A stretch of DNA of 64,000 nt, taken from Opisthocomus hoazin. Lineage: Eukaryota > Chordata > Aves > Opisthocomiformes > Opisthocomidae. The notes below the pieces were generated by a model. It was not told the origin of the DNA. It saw only the letters and a program-made list of their open reading frames with translations, and searched no databases. The translations under genes were made by a program, and so were the position numbers. This document shows, piece by piece, positions 1 through 12,076 of the stretch (position 1 is the stretch's first letter; every line of letters begins with the position of its first letter). Where the stretch lies: positions 622,501 to 686,500 of the forward strand of contig NC_134418.1 of the NCBI RefSeq assembly GCF_030867145.1. The letters run 5' to 3'.

Positions 1-454
1 CCCTCTGGCGGCGGCTCGCGGCACCGCGCGCACCTAGCGGTGGCCCCTCCCGATTGGCGGCGGCCGCGGTCTGTCAAGAGCGCTCCCCCGCGCCATTGGC
101 CACCGGCGGGGGGTCGCCCTCCCCCGAAGTGGGTCGGGTGGGTTCGGTGAGCGGGGCCCGCTCGGGCGCTGCGCCCGCGCTGGAGCGGCGGCTGCCCCTC
201 GGTCAGGGCCGGGACGGGACGGGCCCGCTCCCGCCGAGCGCCCCGAGACCGCGGGGTCTCCCTGCGGGTCGGGGTCAAGGGTGGTCAGCACCGGGGCCAG
301 CGTCGCGTCCAGCAAGGGGCGCCCTGCGCCGGCCCGGCCGTTCCCGGCATGCCTGGCGGCGCGCGGGGCGCGGCGGGAGCTGTAGTCACGGGGCGGGCGG
401 CGCCGGCCCCGCCCCGAACCCGGAAGTGAGCGGAGAGGCGGAGGAGGTTCTAAG
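1..454 (+). promoter_or_regulatory. PCGF1: CpG-island promoter and 5' UTR of PCGF1
   Basis: The sequence upstream of the PCGF1 start codon is very GC- and CpG-rich with no TATA box. It contains CCAAT-type boxes in both orientations (ATTGG near 52 and 95). This is the usual design of a housekeeping promoter with dispersed initiation. The transcription start cannot be placed exactly. The window begins inside the island, so any divergent neighbour to the left is not visible. Confidence 0.7.
374..386 (-). promoter_or_regulatory. ZNF143-like site
   Basis: Read on the minus strand this is ACTACAGCTCCCG, close to the ACTACAnnTCCC core bound by ZNF143 at many housekeeping promoters. It lies about 70 bp upstream of the PCGF1 ATG. 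The identification rests on the motif match only. Confidence 0.45.
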
Positions 455-460
455 ATGGCG
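420..460 (+). promoter_or_regulatory. ETS site and YY1-like element at the PCGF1 start
   Basis: CCGGAAGT at 420-427 is a consensus ETS/GABP site. AAGATGGCG at 452-460 overlaps the start codon and matches the YY1 element often found just downstream of TATA-less start sites. Together they suggest that transcription starts very near the ATG and that the 5' UTR is short. Confidence 0.5.
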
Positions 461-3400
461 TCGCCTCCTCAGGGGGGCCCGATGGCGATCGCCATGCGGC
501 TGCGGAACCAGCTCCAGGCCGTCTACAAGATGGACCCGCTCCGGAACGAGGCGAGCGGCGGCGGGCGGCGGCACCGGGCCGGCGCATGCGTGGGCGGAAG
601 AGGGCGCCGCGCCGCCGCTTCGGGGGGCGCCGGGGCCGCGCAGGCGCCGTGCGGCCGCCCCGCGCATGCGCCGGGCCGCCCACGCAGCGGGAGGGCGGGG
701 CTGCGGGGGCGGGGCCGGGGGCGCCGGGCAGGGCCAGGGGCGGGGACGGGGCGGGGACGCGCATGGAGGGGCGGGGCCAGGTGTGATGGGCGAGGCGCAG
801 GTGAGGGGCGGGGCCAGGCGCAGGGGTGGGGCACCGGTGGGTGCGGGAGGGCGGGGGCGGGGCCAGGCACTGGGGGGATTTAAGCCCTGCCCTGGGTGGG
901 GCAGCGTGGAGGGGCGGGGCCTGGCCGGGTGGGGCGGGGTGTGGCAGCTGGGGGGCGTGGTTAGGCTGGACGGGGCGAGGCGGGGCAGCTGGGAGGGGCG
1001 GGGCGATGGGGTCCCGGTCCAGCCCTGTCCCCCCACCCGGCCCCGGTGGCCACCCCGCTCCGGACCCTGGGTGAGCTGGGACACGGGGCGAGGCGGGGGC
1101 ACGGGACCCCCGTCCCCTGGTGCCACCCCAGGGGTCCCCTCCCAGCGGGTTGGTCTGGGGGGTGCTGGGGCCCTCAGGGTGCCCTGGGGCGGTGGGTCTG
1201 GGGGCGCAGGCTGCCGAGCAGGCAGGGGTTTGGTGGGTGTGGGCGCCCTCAGGGTGCCCCGGAGCAGGGATGCGGGGGGCGTGGGGTGCCCGTCGGGCAG
1301 GGGCTGGGTGACGCTGCCGCGCCTGGGCAGGAGGAGGTGAAGGTGAAGATGAAGGAGCTGAACGAGCACATCGTGTGCTGCCTGTGCGCCGGGTACTTCA
1401 TCGACGCCACCACCATCACCGAGTGCCTGCACACCTGTGAGTCCCCGCGGGCGGGTGGCAGCGGCTGACGCGGCTGCGACGGGGACAGGGGGTCCCCCCG
1501 GAGCACCCCCTGCCCGCTGCTCCAGCCTGGGGGTCAGCGCTGGGTCTCTGCGGCCGTGGCACTGCCCCGGCCCCCCCCGACGCCCCCTCCCTCCGGCCGC
1601 AGTCTGCAAGAGCTGCATCGTCAAGTACCTGCAGACCAGCAAGTACTGCCCCATGTGCAACACCAAGATCCACGAGACGCAGCCGCTGCTCAACCTGAAG
1701 CTGGACCGCGTCATGCAGGACATCGTCTACAAGCTGGTGCCCGGCCTGCAGGAGAGTCAGTGTCCGCGGCGGGGGCAGGGGATGGGGTCCCCGGCGCCGG
1801 GATCCTGCAGGGAGCTGCGAGGGAGCAGGGTCGGGGCAGGGGGAGGAACCGGACGTGTTCAGGGGGTTCCTGTCTACAGGGTGTGGGAGACTCTGTCCGT
1901 GGGTGACTCTGCGTGGGTTAGGACCTACGAAATGCTGCTGACGGCATCTGTGGCGGTGGCTGGAGCCTGGCTGAGGAGAGGGGGCCGGGGGGTGGCATCT
2001 CCCCACAGAAAACCAGTTCTGGAGCGAGGGGGAAGGCAGGAGCCAACGGCCCCCCGCTCATGGAGGGAGGTGTCAGGGGGCCGCGGGGGCCGAGCTCGGG
2101 GTGCGCGCGGGGCTGCTTGGGGACCGGGAGCAGCGCGAGGCGGGGGCTCGGTGCTGGCATCGCAAGGTCGGGGAGGCTCGGCTGCGGAGGCTCTGGGTGC
2201 TGGGGCTCTGCGCCAGCTGCTCGGTGAGCGGGGTGGCCGGGGCTCCCCGGGCTCGGCCACCGCGCTCGTGGGCTGGCCGGGGACGGGAGCATGGCGGAGG
2301 GTGCTGCGTCGCGGCGTGTTTCGCCAGCTCAGCTCCCTCAGCGCTGGGGCTCCGGCAGCTGGGCTGGGGGGCTGTGGGAACGGGGGCTGCACGCGCCGCG
2401 GCCGCCTCCGCGCAGCGTCCCTGGGGCCGGGCGCTGAGCGACGGCGCGGTGAACCGACCGTCGCTGTGCTGAATGCAAAGCGGCGTGCGGGGGGCTCGAG
2501 GTGAGCCCCTGTCACTCAGGACGGGGACGGGGGCAGCGCGGGGGCCTGGAAGCGTCAGCCTGCTGCGCGCAGCGTGGGGCGATGCCGGGGGGGCACAGCA
2601 AACGCAGCCCTGCTCCCCCGCCCCGCAGCAGAGGGGGAAAGGCGCGAGGGACGGCGAGAGCGGGGCTGTGCCTGCGTGGGCAGGGTTGGGGACGGGGACA
2701 GGGCCCCCCGGCCCACGGCAGGGGCTTGCTGGAGACCCCCGGGGGCGCGGCGGAGGCAGACGGGGACGGAGGATCCAGGAGGATCCAGGTTTCCGCCGAC
2801 ACGAGAGCCGCTGGGGCTCGGCTGCGTTGCCACGTGGGGCTGGAGCGGTGGGGTGGGCTGTGGGCAGCCTGGGGACCCCCGCCCCTGGGAGTCGTGGGGT
2901 GGGGAGCCGTGGCAGGCTGGGGGGACGCGCAGCGAGGGGGGGTCCCTGAGCAGCACCGGCCTCTTGCCCGCAGGTGAGGAGAAGAGGATCCGGGAGTTCT
3001 ACCAGTCCCGCGGCCTCGACCGGGTGACGCAGCCCAGCGGCGAGGGTGGGCATGCCGGGGGGCCACGCGGGGGGTCTGGGGGCACCCAGCCGGGGGTGGA
3101 GGGGTCGGAGCCAGCCACGGAGGTGGGCTGACGGCTGCCCCCTCCCCGCGCCTCCCCAGACACGGTTGGGGGTGACCCCATGGGGCTCCCCTACAGCACC
3201 TTCGACCACTCGCGCGCCCACTACTTCCGCTACGACGAGCACGTCTCGCTCTGCCTGGAGAAGCAGAGGTGGGTGCTGCGGCGCGGGCACGGCCGCGGGG
3301 CCGGGGAGGGGGCCGGGGAGGGCAGCGGGAGCTGGCCTGGGCGCGGGGCCTTGCGGCGTCCCGTGACCCCCGCCCCGACCCCCTGGAGCCGGGGGTCCCC

Positions 3401-4629
3401 TGCTGCTCTGTCCCCCCCAGCGCCGCAGCCCGGCCCGGCGGCTGCCGGCGTCGGTGGGTGCCGGGGCGGGCGCTGCGCAGCTGCCTGCCGGCTCCGACAG
3501 CGGGGTCGATACGCGGCGGCGCTGGGGGCTGCGGTGGGATCGATGGCGGCAGCTCGGCTGCCGGCCCCGGCTCCACGTGTGTGACGGACGGGCGGGGGGC
3601 ACCCAGACCCAGGCAGCCCGCGCCGGGCCGCGCCCCGGGACAGGATGGGGGTTACGGGCTGCAGCCCCCCGCCCCGGCGCTGGCACGCTGCCCCTGCTCT
3701 TCCCCCCGCAGCTCCAGCAAGGACAAGAGCAAGGCCGTGCTGCAGGTGAGCGGGGGTCCGTGCGGCTGCCCTGCCGGTCCACCGGGCCCCGAGCCCCCGG
3801 GCTCTGCCCAGACCTGGCCCCACAGCCCTCGCTCCGGGCTCGGCTTGGTGCGTGGGGTCCCAGGCGGGGTGGGTGAGGGGAGCCGGGGCCTCCGCCGGCC
3901 CCGCAGGGCTGGGGGCACCCGCAGCCCCCTGACCCGCTCTGCCCCCGCAGCAGAAGTACGTGAGGTGCTCGGTGCGGGCGCAGATCCGGCACCTGCGGAA
4001 GGTCCTGTGCCACCGCCTGGGGCTGCCGCTGCCGCACGTGAGTGGGGCGGGGGGCGGACGGGGGTCGCGGGGCGGGGGCGGGGGTCGCGGCCCCCCCGTG
4101 ACGCAGCCCCCTGCCCTGCGTAGGTGCAGATCCTGTTCAACAACGAGGCCCTCCCCGACCACATGACGATGAAGCAGCTCTGGCTCTCGCGCTGGTTCGG
4201 CAAGGTGGGCGCCCACCGCCCGCGCCCCTGCGGCCCCCTCCCCGGGGGTTCACCCCCGGGGCACCCCGGGCGGAGGCGGGGGTCCCATCCGGGGCTGGGG
4301 GGCTCGGCCGGGGTCCGGCGGGGTTCCAATCCCGGGCTGGGGGGCTCGAGGCTGCGCGGTGACGCGGGAGTCGGTGACTCGAGGATGATGGATGCTGCGC
4401 GGCGAGCCGGGGCGCGGAGGCCGCTCGGGTCGGTCCCCGAAGGGGGGGGGACAAGTTCACGGCGCGGCCCCGGGCTCTCCGGGCTGCCGGGGGCCGGCCC
4501 GCGGGGGGGGGTCCGGGCTGGGGTCCGGGGGTGCCCTGGGCGGGGGTGCCGGCGGCCCTGACCCCCCTCCTTGCCTCGCAGCCCGCGCCCCTCCTGCTGC
4601 ACTACAGCATCAAGGACAAGCGGAGGTAG
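455..4629 (+). CDS. PCGF1: Polycomb group RING finger protein 1 (PCGF1/NSPC1), nine exons, complete
   Basis: PCGF1 is the RING partner of RING1A/B in the nuclear variant PRC1.1 complex (with BCOR and KDM2B), which monoubiquitinates histone H2A at CpG islands. Nine exons join in frame to 261 codons plus stop: 455-550, 1331-1436, 1603-1755, 2974-3045, 3160-3268, 3712-3745, 3951-4037, 4124-4204 and 4582-4629. The human protein has 259 residues. The protein starts MASPPQGG. Exons 2-3 hold the C3HC4 RING ([24 protein letters not shown]). The C-terminal half is the RAWUL ubiquitin-like domain ([23 protein letters not shown]). The protein ends HYSIKDKRR. The start is fixed by near-identity to the known N terminus. 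Intron 1 has a GC rather than a GT donor. Introns are short and G/C-rich. Confidence 0.97.
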
Positions 4630-4732
4630 GGGAGGGGGGCGGGCGCTGCCCCCCCGGAGCGCAGCCCTGCTCCCGCGCCCCCCGCCCCGCGCCCCCTAAC
4701 TTAACGCCCCTCCCGCTCGAGTTTATTTTTTG

Positions 4733-4738
4733 AATAAA
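4733..4738 (+). terminator. PCGF1: PCGF1 polyadenylation signal
   Basis: Canonical AATAAA lies about 100 bp after the PCGF1 stop codon. It sits in a short AT-rich patch and is followed by a G-rich tract suitable as a downstream element. Confidence 0.85.
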
Positions 4739-4882
4739 ACTGTGGAAAAAAAAAATCGCAGGGGTCCCTCCTCCGTCCTGGGGGGGCTGGGGGTCGTTGG
4801 GGGGGGGGGGCTGGGCTGGGGGACCTGCGGGGCTGCTGCCGGAGGGGGAACTGCGGGGGGGGGGGGGGGGGGGGTTGAGGGG

Positions 4883-5110
4883 TGCAGCGCTGGGGGGAGG
4901 GGCTGGGCCGGGGGGTGCGGGGGGGGGGGGCAGTGGGAACAGCGCTGGGGGAGGGGCTGGGCCGGGGGGTGCGGGGGGGGGCAGTGGGAACAGCGCTGGG
5001 GGGAGGGGCTGGGCCGGGGGGGGGGCGGGGGGGGCAGTGGGTGCAGCGCTGGGGGCCGTGGGGGGGCCGGGGGGTGCGGGGGGGGCAGTGGGTGCAGCGC
5101 TGGGGGCTGG
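4883..5110 (+). repeat. G-rich minisatellite, about 50-57 bp unit
   Basis: About five imperfect copies of a unit with the core CAGCGCTGGGGG, then GGGCTGGGCCGGGG, a run of G and CAGTGGG. Long G runs separate the cores. It begins about 150 bp past the PCGF1 polyadenylation signal. It is non-coding, and open frames across it are composition artefacts. Confidence 0.8.
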
Positions 5111-5312
5111 GGGGGGGGCTGCGCGCCCGGGGTGCCCCCTCCCCCGTCCCGCGGTGCCGGCGCGGGGGCGCGCAGCCCCCCGGCCGATCCATCACGGTCA
5201 CGGCTGCTGGCGCTGGTCCCGGCCCCCCCCCGCGCCGGTGCCGGAATCCCAATGGGGGGGGGGGGGGCCCGGCTGTCGCCTCGCGCAGGCTGCCGCCCCC
5301 CCGCCGCCCGCG

Positions 5313-5425
5313 CATAATGAGCCGTAATAAAGTCATGGGCCCTTTGATTGCCTGAGCGGGGGGGGTGCGCGGGGACGGGGCGGCCCCCCCCCCGCTCCCC
5401 CCCGCTCGCGTAATTAGCCCGCTAT
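5313..5425 (+). promoter_or_regulatory. AT-richer island with homeodomain, TCF/LEF and SOX motifs
   Basis: In otherwise extremely GC-rich DNA this island holds ATAATGAG, GTAATAAAGTCATG and a TCF/LEF-like CTTTGAT (5342-5348). After a G/C stretch it adds TAATTA (5411-5416) and CTATTGTG, which is SOX-like. No open frame explains it. It has the look of a conserved developmental enhancer near LBX2. That is inference from motif content and base composition. Confidence 0.35.
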
Positions 5426-8400
5426 TGTGGGGACGATGTCGCAGCCATCTGGGCCGCTGCCGGAGCGCGGCGGGGCCGGGCCCAGCTGCCGGCGCGGGGC
5501 GGTGCGGGGGGTCCCCCGGTGCGGGGTCCTCCCCCCCGCCCGGGAGCTGCCGTTCCCGGGGAGGAGCAGGTGCCGACCCCCGGCCCTCCCCGGGAACCGG
5601 CTCCGGGGCGGGGGGGGTCCCGGCCGCGGCACCGGGTGCGGGGACGGGCACCGGGTGCCCCCAGAGCGTGGGCCGGAGCCGGGCGGGACGTCCCCGCGAC
5701 ACCCGGCCCTGCTGGGGAGCCCCCGGCCCCGCTCCGTGCCCCCCGGCGCGGCGATGGCGGGCCCCGCAGCCCCTCCGCTCCGCCCCCCACCCCGCGTCGC
5801 CCGCCCCGCCAGCCCCGGTGGACGCGCCTCGGACTCGGGGGGGGGGGGTTTGCCCCCCCGGGCGCCCCGTGCCGCCCGCCCGCCCCGGGGGTCCCCATCC
5901 CGCTCACCCCCCCCGCTCCGCACCGCGGCTGACCCCGCGCCGGGACCCGCCGGGGGATCCGGTTACCGGCCCCTCTCCCCGGCCCAGCTGTCGGCCATCC
6001 CTCACCCGGGGGCGGCCGCGGCCCCCCCCGTGCCCGAACCCGCCGCTCCGTCCGTGCCGAAACGCGGGCGGGGGGTCGGCGGGACGCAGGGCTGCGCGTC
6101 CTGGGGCAGGGACCCGCGTCCGGCCGGGGGTCCGCGGGCTGGTGGGGGGGCCGGGAACCCTGTGCCCCCCAGCCCCCCCCCGTCCCGGCCCCACGGTCGC
6201 CCCACCGTGCCCCGGGTCCCGGCAGGCAGTCCCGGGGTGCGGGGGTGCGCGGGGCCCTTAGCTACCCGGGACGGCTTGGCCAGGCGCAGCTCCCCCCCCC
6301 CGAGCCCCCCACAGCCCCCCACAGACCCCCGGAGCCCCCAGCCCTCTGGAGCAGCCGGGCCGCGGAGCTGCGGGGCGGGGGGTCTCGACCGGGGCCGCCT
6401 GCGGGGGGGGTGCGGGGAGGGCAGAGCGGCCGTGGGAGCGGGCGGGGGTCGGACGGACGGACGGGGGGGGAGAGGCGGGGGCCGTCCCCGCGTCTTTCAG
6501 CAGCGGCTCTGGCAGGCGGCTGCAGACGGCAGAGCAGGAAGCGGGAGCGGGGCCCGGAGCCCCCCCGCGCCCCCCCAGCCCCGCGCCCCTCGCTTATCAG
6601 CGCCGGCCGCGGGGAAGCCTAATTCAAACCAACTGCGGGGCTGACGTTGGTAAATGAGCCCCCCGCCCGCAGCCCCCTCCCCGCAGCCCCCTCCCCGCAG
6701 CCCGGCCCGGCCCCATCGCCCGCCGGGACCCTAGGCTGCACTTTCCCCCCATCCCCTCCGGGGGTGCGGGGGGAGCTGGGCGTGCGGGGCAACCCCAGGG
6801 TGCGGGGTTTGCAAGGAGAACGGGGGGCTCGGAGAGGCCCGGGGGGGGCAGGGAGAGCCTGGGGGTGCAGGGGGAGCCCCGGACAGCCGCGGAGATCGGG
6901 GTTCGCAAGGGGAGACTGGGGGGGCGCGACGAGCCTGGGGGGGGGGAGTGCAGGATGAGCCCGGGGGGTGCAGAGCCCCGGGGGAGCGGGGGGAGCCCGG
7001 GGGGTGCAGGAAGGTCTCGGGGTACCGGGAGCCCCCAGTCCCCGGCGATGGGGTGCAGCCAGGCGCGGGGCAGGTGCCGGGACGGGGTCCCGCACCCCTG
7101 GTCCGACGGGGGGGGGGGGCCGTGGGGTCGGCGGGTGCCTGGCAGAGGGGCACAGCACGACCCCCCACAAAGGGTGCTCGCTCCGGGGGCCCCGCTCGGC
7201 CCCCCCCAGACCCCGGGGCAGCCGGTGCGTGGTGCCGGCCCGCGCGTGCCAGGCGGGCGGGGGGTGCTGAGCCCCGCCGGCCCGCTCCCCCCCGCCACTC
7301 TCCGCCCGCACCGCCCCCCGCACCCGCCGCCGCCTTCGCACCCCACCGCCGGGGCAGCGCCCGCGGTCCCTGCCTGGGAGGCCGGCCCCGCGACCCGCCC
7401 GCGCACCCCAGGCCGGGATCCCCCCGCAACGGCACCCGCAGCGGCCTCCCGGCTGCGGGCCCGCGCCCCGCCGCCCCCGTACCGCCGTGCTGCGGGACGG
7501 CAGCCGGGCCGCTCGGCGCAGTTTGCGGGGGGGGGGGGGGGGCTCCGCGGGGCCTCCCCGCACCCCAGCCCACCCCGGGGCCACGCACCGGGCCCGGGGA
7601 GCGCCGCGCTCGGCATATGGCTGTCGCGGTGGGAAGGAGCTGTCGCGGTGGGGAGGAGCTGTCGCGCCGGCGCGGGGACATCACCCCGTAACGAGGCGCG
7701 CGGGAGATCGGGCTAATGAGAAAATCCGAACGCAATTTGGCTCCTGGCACCGCCCGGTCGCCTGCCAGCGGCGGGCGGGCCGCGCCCGAGCCCCGCAGCC
7801 CCGGAGCCCCGCAGCCCCCGCAGCCCCGCAGCCCCGCAGCCCACCCGCAGCCCCGCGGCCGGCAGCGCCCGGCTTCCTGCCCGCTTCCCGCGGACGTGGG
7901 GCACCGGCGCGGGCACCGGGATGCGGGGGGGGGGGGGGACCTTCCTGCGGACGGAGAGGCCGCGGGGGGCCTGGGAAAGCGGCGTTGGCCGCAGGGAGAC
8001 CCCCTCCCCCGCCCAGCACCCCCCGGGACCCCGATACCCCCCCGCCCCTCCCCGCAGCCGTGCGGTGCCCACCCCGCACCGGTGTGGTCCGGGGGGAGCG
8101 CGGGGCCCGCAGCCCTGCCACCCCCCCCGGGGCACCCCCGGCCCAGCCCCTGCGGCGAGGACGGACCCGGGCCCGGCACCCACGGCCCCGGCCGGTCTGC
8201 GGGCGGCCGGGGGGGCCGTGGGAGCGGGGCGGCACGGCCCCCCCCGCACCTCTCCCGGTTTATCTTGGACGGCGGCGTTTCCTCCGGCGCTTTGTCTGCC
8301 AGGCTGCGGGCCCCGCGCCCCCCCGGCCTTCCTGCGTGCTGCCGGGCACGGCGGGGGGGGCACGGCGGGGGGGCACGGCGGGGGGGGGCACAGCCGGGAG

Positions 8401-10200
8401 ATGCACTGCCGGGGGGGGATGAAAGGTGGGGGGGTGCGCGGCGGGGAGGATGTACGGCGGGGGGGGACACGCCCGGGGGGGCACGGCCGGGAGGGGGGGC
8501 ACGGCGGGGGGCGGCACGGCGGGGGGAGTCTCACAGCGGGGCTGCCGCCAGGTCCCGGTTGCCGGTGCGGGTGCGGGTGCCGCGGTGCGGTGCGGTGCTC
8601 CCGGCCCCGCGCAGCCTTTGAAGTCGGGTGGTTTCCTGCCCGGTTTCACGGCCCGGTCCGGCCGAGCCGGCCGCTCCCCCCGGCCGTAAGTCACCCGGCG
8701 CTCGGAGGCGCGGGGGAGCGCGGCGCGGCCGGGCCCGCACGGGGACCCGCACCGGCACCCGCACCGCGACCGGGCCCCGCGGGTCCGTGGGCACGGGCAG
8801 CCGACCGCCCCGCAGCCGCCCCGCCCGGGGATGCCCCCCTTCCCAGGGGGAACCCAGGGCACGGCCGGGGTACCAACAGCCCGGGCAGGGCGGGGATGCG
8901 GGACGGGTTCTCCTGCATCCCCCCACCCCGCTCCCGTCCGCGGGGCTCCGCTCCCTGCCCGGTGCGGCCGGGACAGAAGGCAGCGGCCCCCCCCCGACCC
9001 CCCGGCAGCCAAACAGGACCCGGGGTCAGGCTTTTGGGGCAAATCATGGTGGGATTGGAAACACCGGCTGCCAGCGAGGGCCGAGCGCGGCCCGGTGGGT
9101 GCGGGGTGGGCCCAGGGGGGGTGCGGGGTGGGCCCAGGCCGGGGCTGCGGGGGGGGTCCCCCACCACTCGCTCCCTGCCCGGCCGCCCCGAGCCTTCCGC
9201 CGGGCCCAGCGCCGGCGGGACGGGCCCGGCACCCGCGGCCACCGTGGCTATTCAGAGCGCTTCCTGGGGTTTATTGCCTTCCCCCCCTTGTCCCCCCCTC
9301 CTCGCAGGAAGCCCTCGGTCCGGGGGGGCCCCGGCTCCGTGCCCAGCAGGACGGCACTCCCGCCCCGCGCCCCGCTCTGCCCCGGCAGGGACCCCCACTC
9401 ACGCCCAGCCGGTGGGACGGGGCGCCGGGACCGAGTCCTGCCATGGGAGGGGTCCTGACCGCCCCGAGCCCGCTGACGCCTGGCCAGCGAGCGGGCGTCG
9501 GGGCGTGCCGAGGCCCCGCAGCCCCCGAAGGCCCTTTCCCTGCCTGGCAGCGGCTGGGGACGCAGGAGCCGGGTCCTGGCAGCAGGCAGGGGATGCTGAG
9601 CAGGCAGCTGCCTGCCCGGCGTGCCGCGTCCCTGGGCAGGGGACGTCTGCGGGACCCTCCAGCGCTGCGGAGCAGAAAGGGCCCCGGGCTGTGCCAGGCT
9701 GAGGGCACTGGGGGGCACGGCGAGCCCCTCCATTGATGCTGCCCCTTGTACAGGCCGGGCTCCACAGCTCCAGGCACCCCCTGACCCCCTGCCCCCGTCT
9801 GCAGCCCACCCCCGGCCAGGGTGGGGGTTCTGCTGCCCCCCAGTCTTGTGCTTAGAGCAGGCTGGGGGTGCGCGGTGGGGTCCCTTGGAGGGGCAGAGGC
9901 TGGCGAGGTGTCCCTGGGACACCGTTCCTGGTGAGGGGGGGGCTCAATGCGGCTGCTGCGGTCCCACTCTCCCTAAACCGATTCAGCGGGTGATTGAAAC
10001 GCCGCGTCTCCGTCTGGCGGCTCATGGCGCGGATCCCCAGCCGCGGGGTGCGCGGGGCCTCTCCCGCGCCGCTGCGGTGCAGTGCCCGCACCCGACGGCT
10101 CTGCCGGTGGCTCGGTGGCACCGGGCACCTGCCACGGTGCCGGGGCTGGTGAGGCAGGGAGGGTCCCCGGCATGGCGGAGGGGTGCTCCTGGGGGCCAAA
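5426..10200. other. Gene-free intergenic DNA between PCGF1 and LBX2
   Basis: No exon with splice sites or recognisable protein similarity was found on either strand. The DNA is mostly G/C runs with CpG islands. Small AT-richer patches stand out near 6590-6660 (CTAATTCAAACCAACTG and TAAATGAG), 7705-7745 (GGCTAATGAGAAAATCCG), 8258-8330, 9030-9065, 9240-9280 and 9955-10000. These may be conserved non-coding elements, but no function can be read from them. Confidence 0.5.
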
Positions 10201-10205
10201 CCAGG

Positions 10206-10478
10206 GGCAGACCCATCTCCATCCCCATCCCCATCCCATCCCCATCCCCATCCCATCCCCATCCCATCCCCATCCCCATCCCATCCCCATCCCATCTCCA
10301 TCCCATCCCCATCCCCTCCCCATCCCACCCCATCCCATCCCATCCCCATCCCATCCCATCCCATCCCATCCCATCCCATCCCATCCCATCCCATCCCATC
10401 CCATCCCCATCCCATCCCATCCCATCCCATCCCATCCCCATCCCACCCCATCCCATCCCATCCCATCCCATCCCCGTC
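10206..10478 (+). repeat. (CCCAT)n/(CCCCAT)n array
   Basis: About 270 bp of CCCAT pentamers and CCCCAT hexamers. The right half is an almost pure pentamer. The long open frames on both strands here are products of the repeat and not genes. Confidence 0.95.
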
Positions 10479-11307
10479 CTCTCCCTGTCCCCGTCCCCGG
10501 CTCAGACGGCCTCGTGCCCATGGCTCCTGCCCCAGCCAGGTCGCGGTCACCCCAGCGGGGCCGGCGACGGGGACAAGGCCGAGGGGATGGCACCCGTCCC
10601 CATCCATCATCCCGCTCTCCCGGCCCGCTCCCGCTCCCGTGCCGGGCTGGCCACCGGCCCCTGCCCCGCGCCCCAGCCTGCGCCCGGCCGGACCCCCGCA
10701 CCCCGCGGGGCCCCGGGCGGCAGATTCCAGAGGGCACCCGGGAAGATTAATCGTGGGGCCGGCGGCCGGGCCGGCCGGTAACCGGATCGCCCCGCCGGGA
10801 GCAGGAATGCGGCGCTGCCACGCTGACCCTGCCGTGCCTGCCACCGCCCCGCCACGCGGGGTCACCGCGGACCACCGCCGCCAGCCAGCCCCCGCCCCGG
10901 CCGGGGGGACACCTCCTCAGCCCCCGCACCCAGCGAGGCCCCGCTGCCCGGTCCCCAGAGGCACAGAGACACGTCCCCGGGTGGATGTGGCAGGCAGGGT
11001 CACCACCGTCCCCGTGCCCGGGTCCCTGCCCCGGGATGGGTGCCGTCCCCTCTCCCCACACCAAGAGGGGCACCGTCCCCAGAGGTGCTGACCCCCCGGA
11101 TCCTTCCTCTCCCCCCACTGCCCCAAGGCTCCATCTCCCTCCCCACACCCCCAGCCCCGGGGCAGAGCCCCCCCAGCCCCACGGCCAACCCAGGGGACGG
11201 GGACGGGCCCGGGGACACCGGGCAGCGCTGGGGTCTGCGTGAGGGCTGATGCCGGTGGGCAGCGGGGTCCGATCCTGCACCGGCACGTCGGATGGCTGGC
11301 CCCCACC

Positions 11308-11547
11308 GCCATGCCGAGCCGTGCAGTGCCATGACGTGCCGTGCCGTGCCATGCGGTGCCATGCTGTGCCGTGCAGTGCCATGCCGAGCCGTGCCATGCC
11401 GTGCCGTGCCGTGCTGTGCCGTGCAGTGCCATGCCGAGCCGTGCCATGCCGTGCCGTGCCGTGCTGTGCCGTGCAGTGCCATGCCGAGCCGTGCCATGCC
11501 GTGCCGTGCCGTGCTGTGCCATGCTGTGCCATGCCGAGCCGTGCCGT
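11308..11547 (+). repeat. (GCCAT/GCCGT)n pentamer array
   Basis: Degenerate pentanucleotide array of GCCAT, GCCGT, GCTGT and GCAGT words. A larger period of about 60-65 bp is visible as the repeating phrase ATGCCGAGCCGTGCC. The same pentamer family recurs in the SDR gene intron at 33.5-34.3 kb. A weaker TGGCACAGC-type extension follows at about 11820-11950. Confidence 0.93.
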
Positions 11548-11998
11548 GGGGGCTGCGGGTGGCTGCCGCCGCACAGCTGTCGGGTCTAAAGTTACGCTGG
11601 GGGTGGGGAGCAGGGCCGGGGCGGGCTGGGGTCCCCGCGGTGGGGTCCCCCCACTCTCCCACCCCGAGGGTCCCACTGGGGCACAGGGCTGGACCCCGGC
11701 CGGGCAGGGAGGATGCAGGACAGACCGGGGCTAAGAATAGAGCCGGGCCGGGCCGGGAGGAGGAGGAAGGATGGGGCTTCCTCTGCGACGGCTCTTCTTC
11801 CTCCCGCCCAGCTCAGCGCGGCGCGGCGTGGCACAGCCTGGCACGGCCCATGGCACAGCTCAGCACGGTGTGGCATGGCACAGCGTGGCACAGCCCATGG
11901 TGCTGCATGGACAGCCCATGGCACAGCCCGTGGCACAGCGTGGCACAGCCGAGTCCCCCCAGCACCAGGCACACGCGTGCCCCCTGCCCGCATGGGTA

Positions 11999-12076
11999 CG
12001 GCGACCCAGCACACACACGGATGGTGCTGCACGCGCACACACACGCACACACACGCACACACACGCACACACACCC
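11999..12076 (+). repeat. (CA)n-rich microsatellite
   Basis: Interrupted CA/CG dinucleotide array (ACACACACG and GCACACACAC words) ending in a run of C. Confidence 0.9.

Noticed and set aside
54-1340. Long open frame across the PCGF1 promoter and intron 1
   Set aside because: It overlaps the true PCGF1 exons in another frame and is arginine/glycine-rich with no similarity. It arises because stops are rare in GC-rich DNA.
10022-10865. Long open frames on both strands across the CCCAT array (GMGWDGM and HPIPIPIP proteins)
   Set aside because: Pure translation of a pentamer/hexamer repeat, with no splice or start context.
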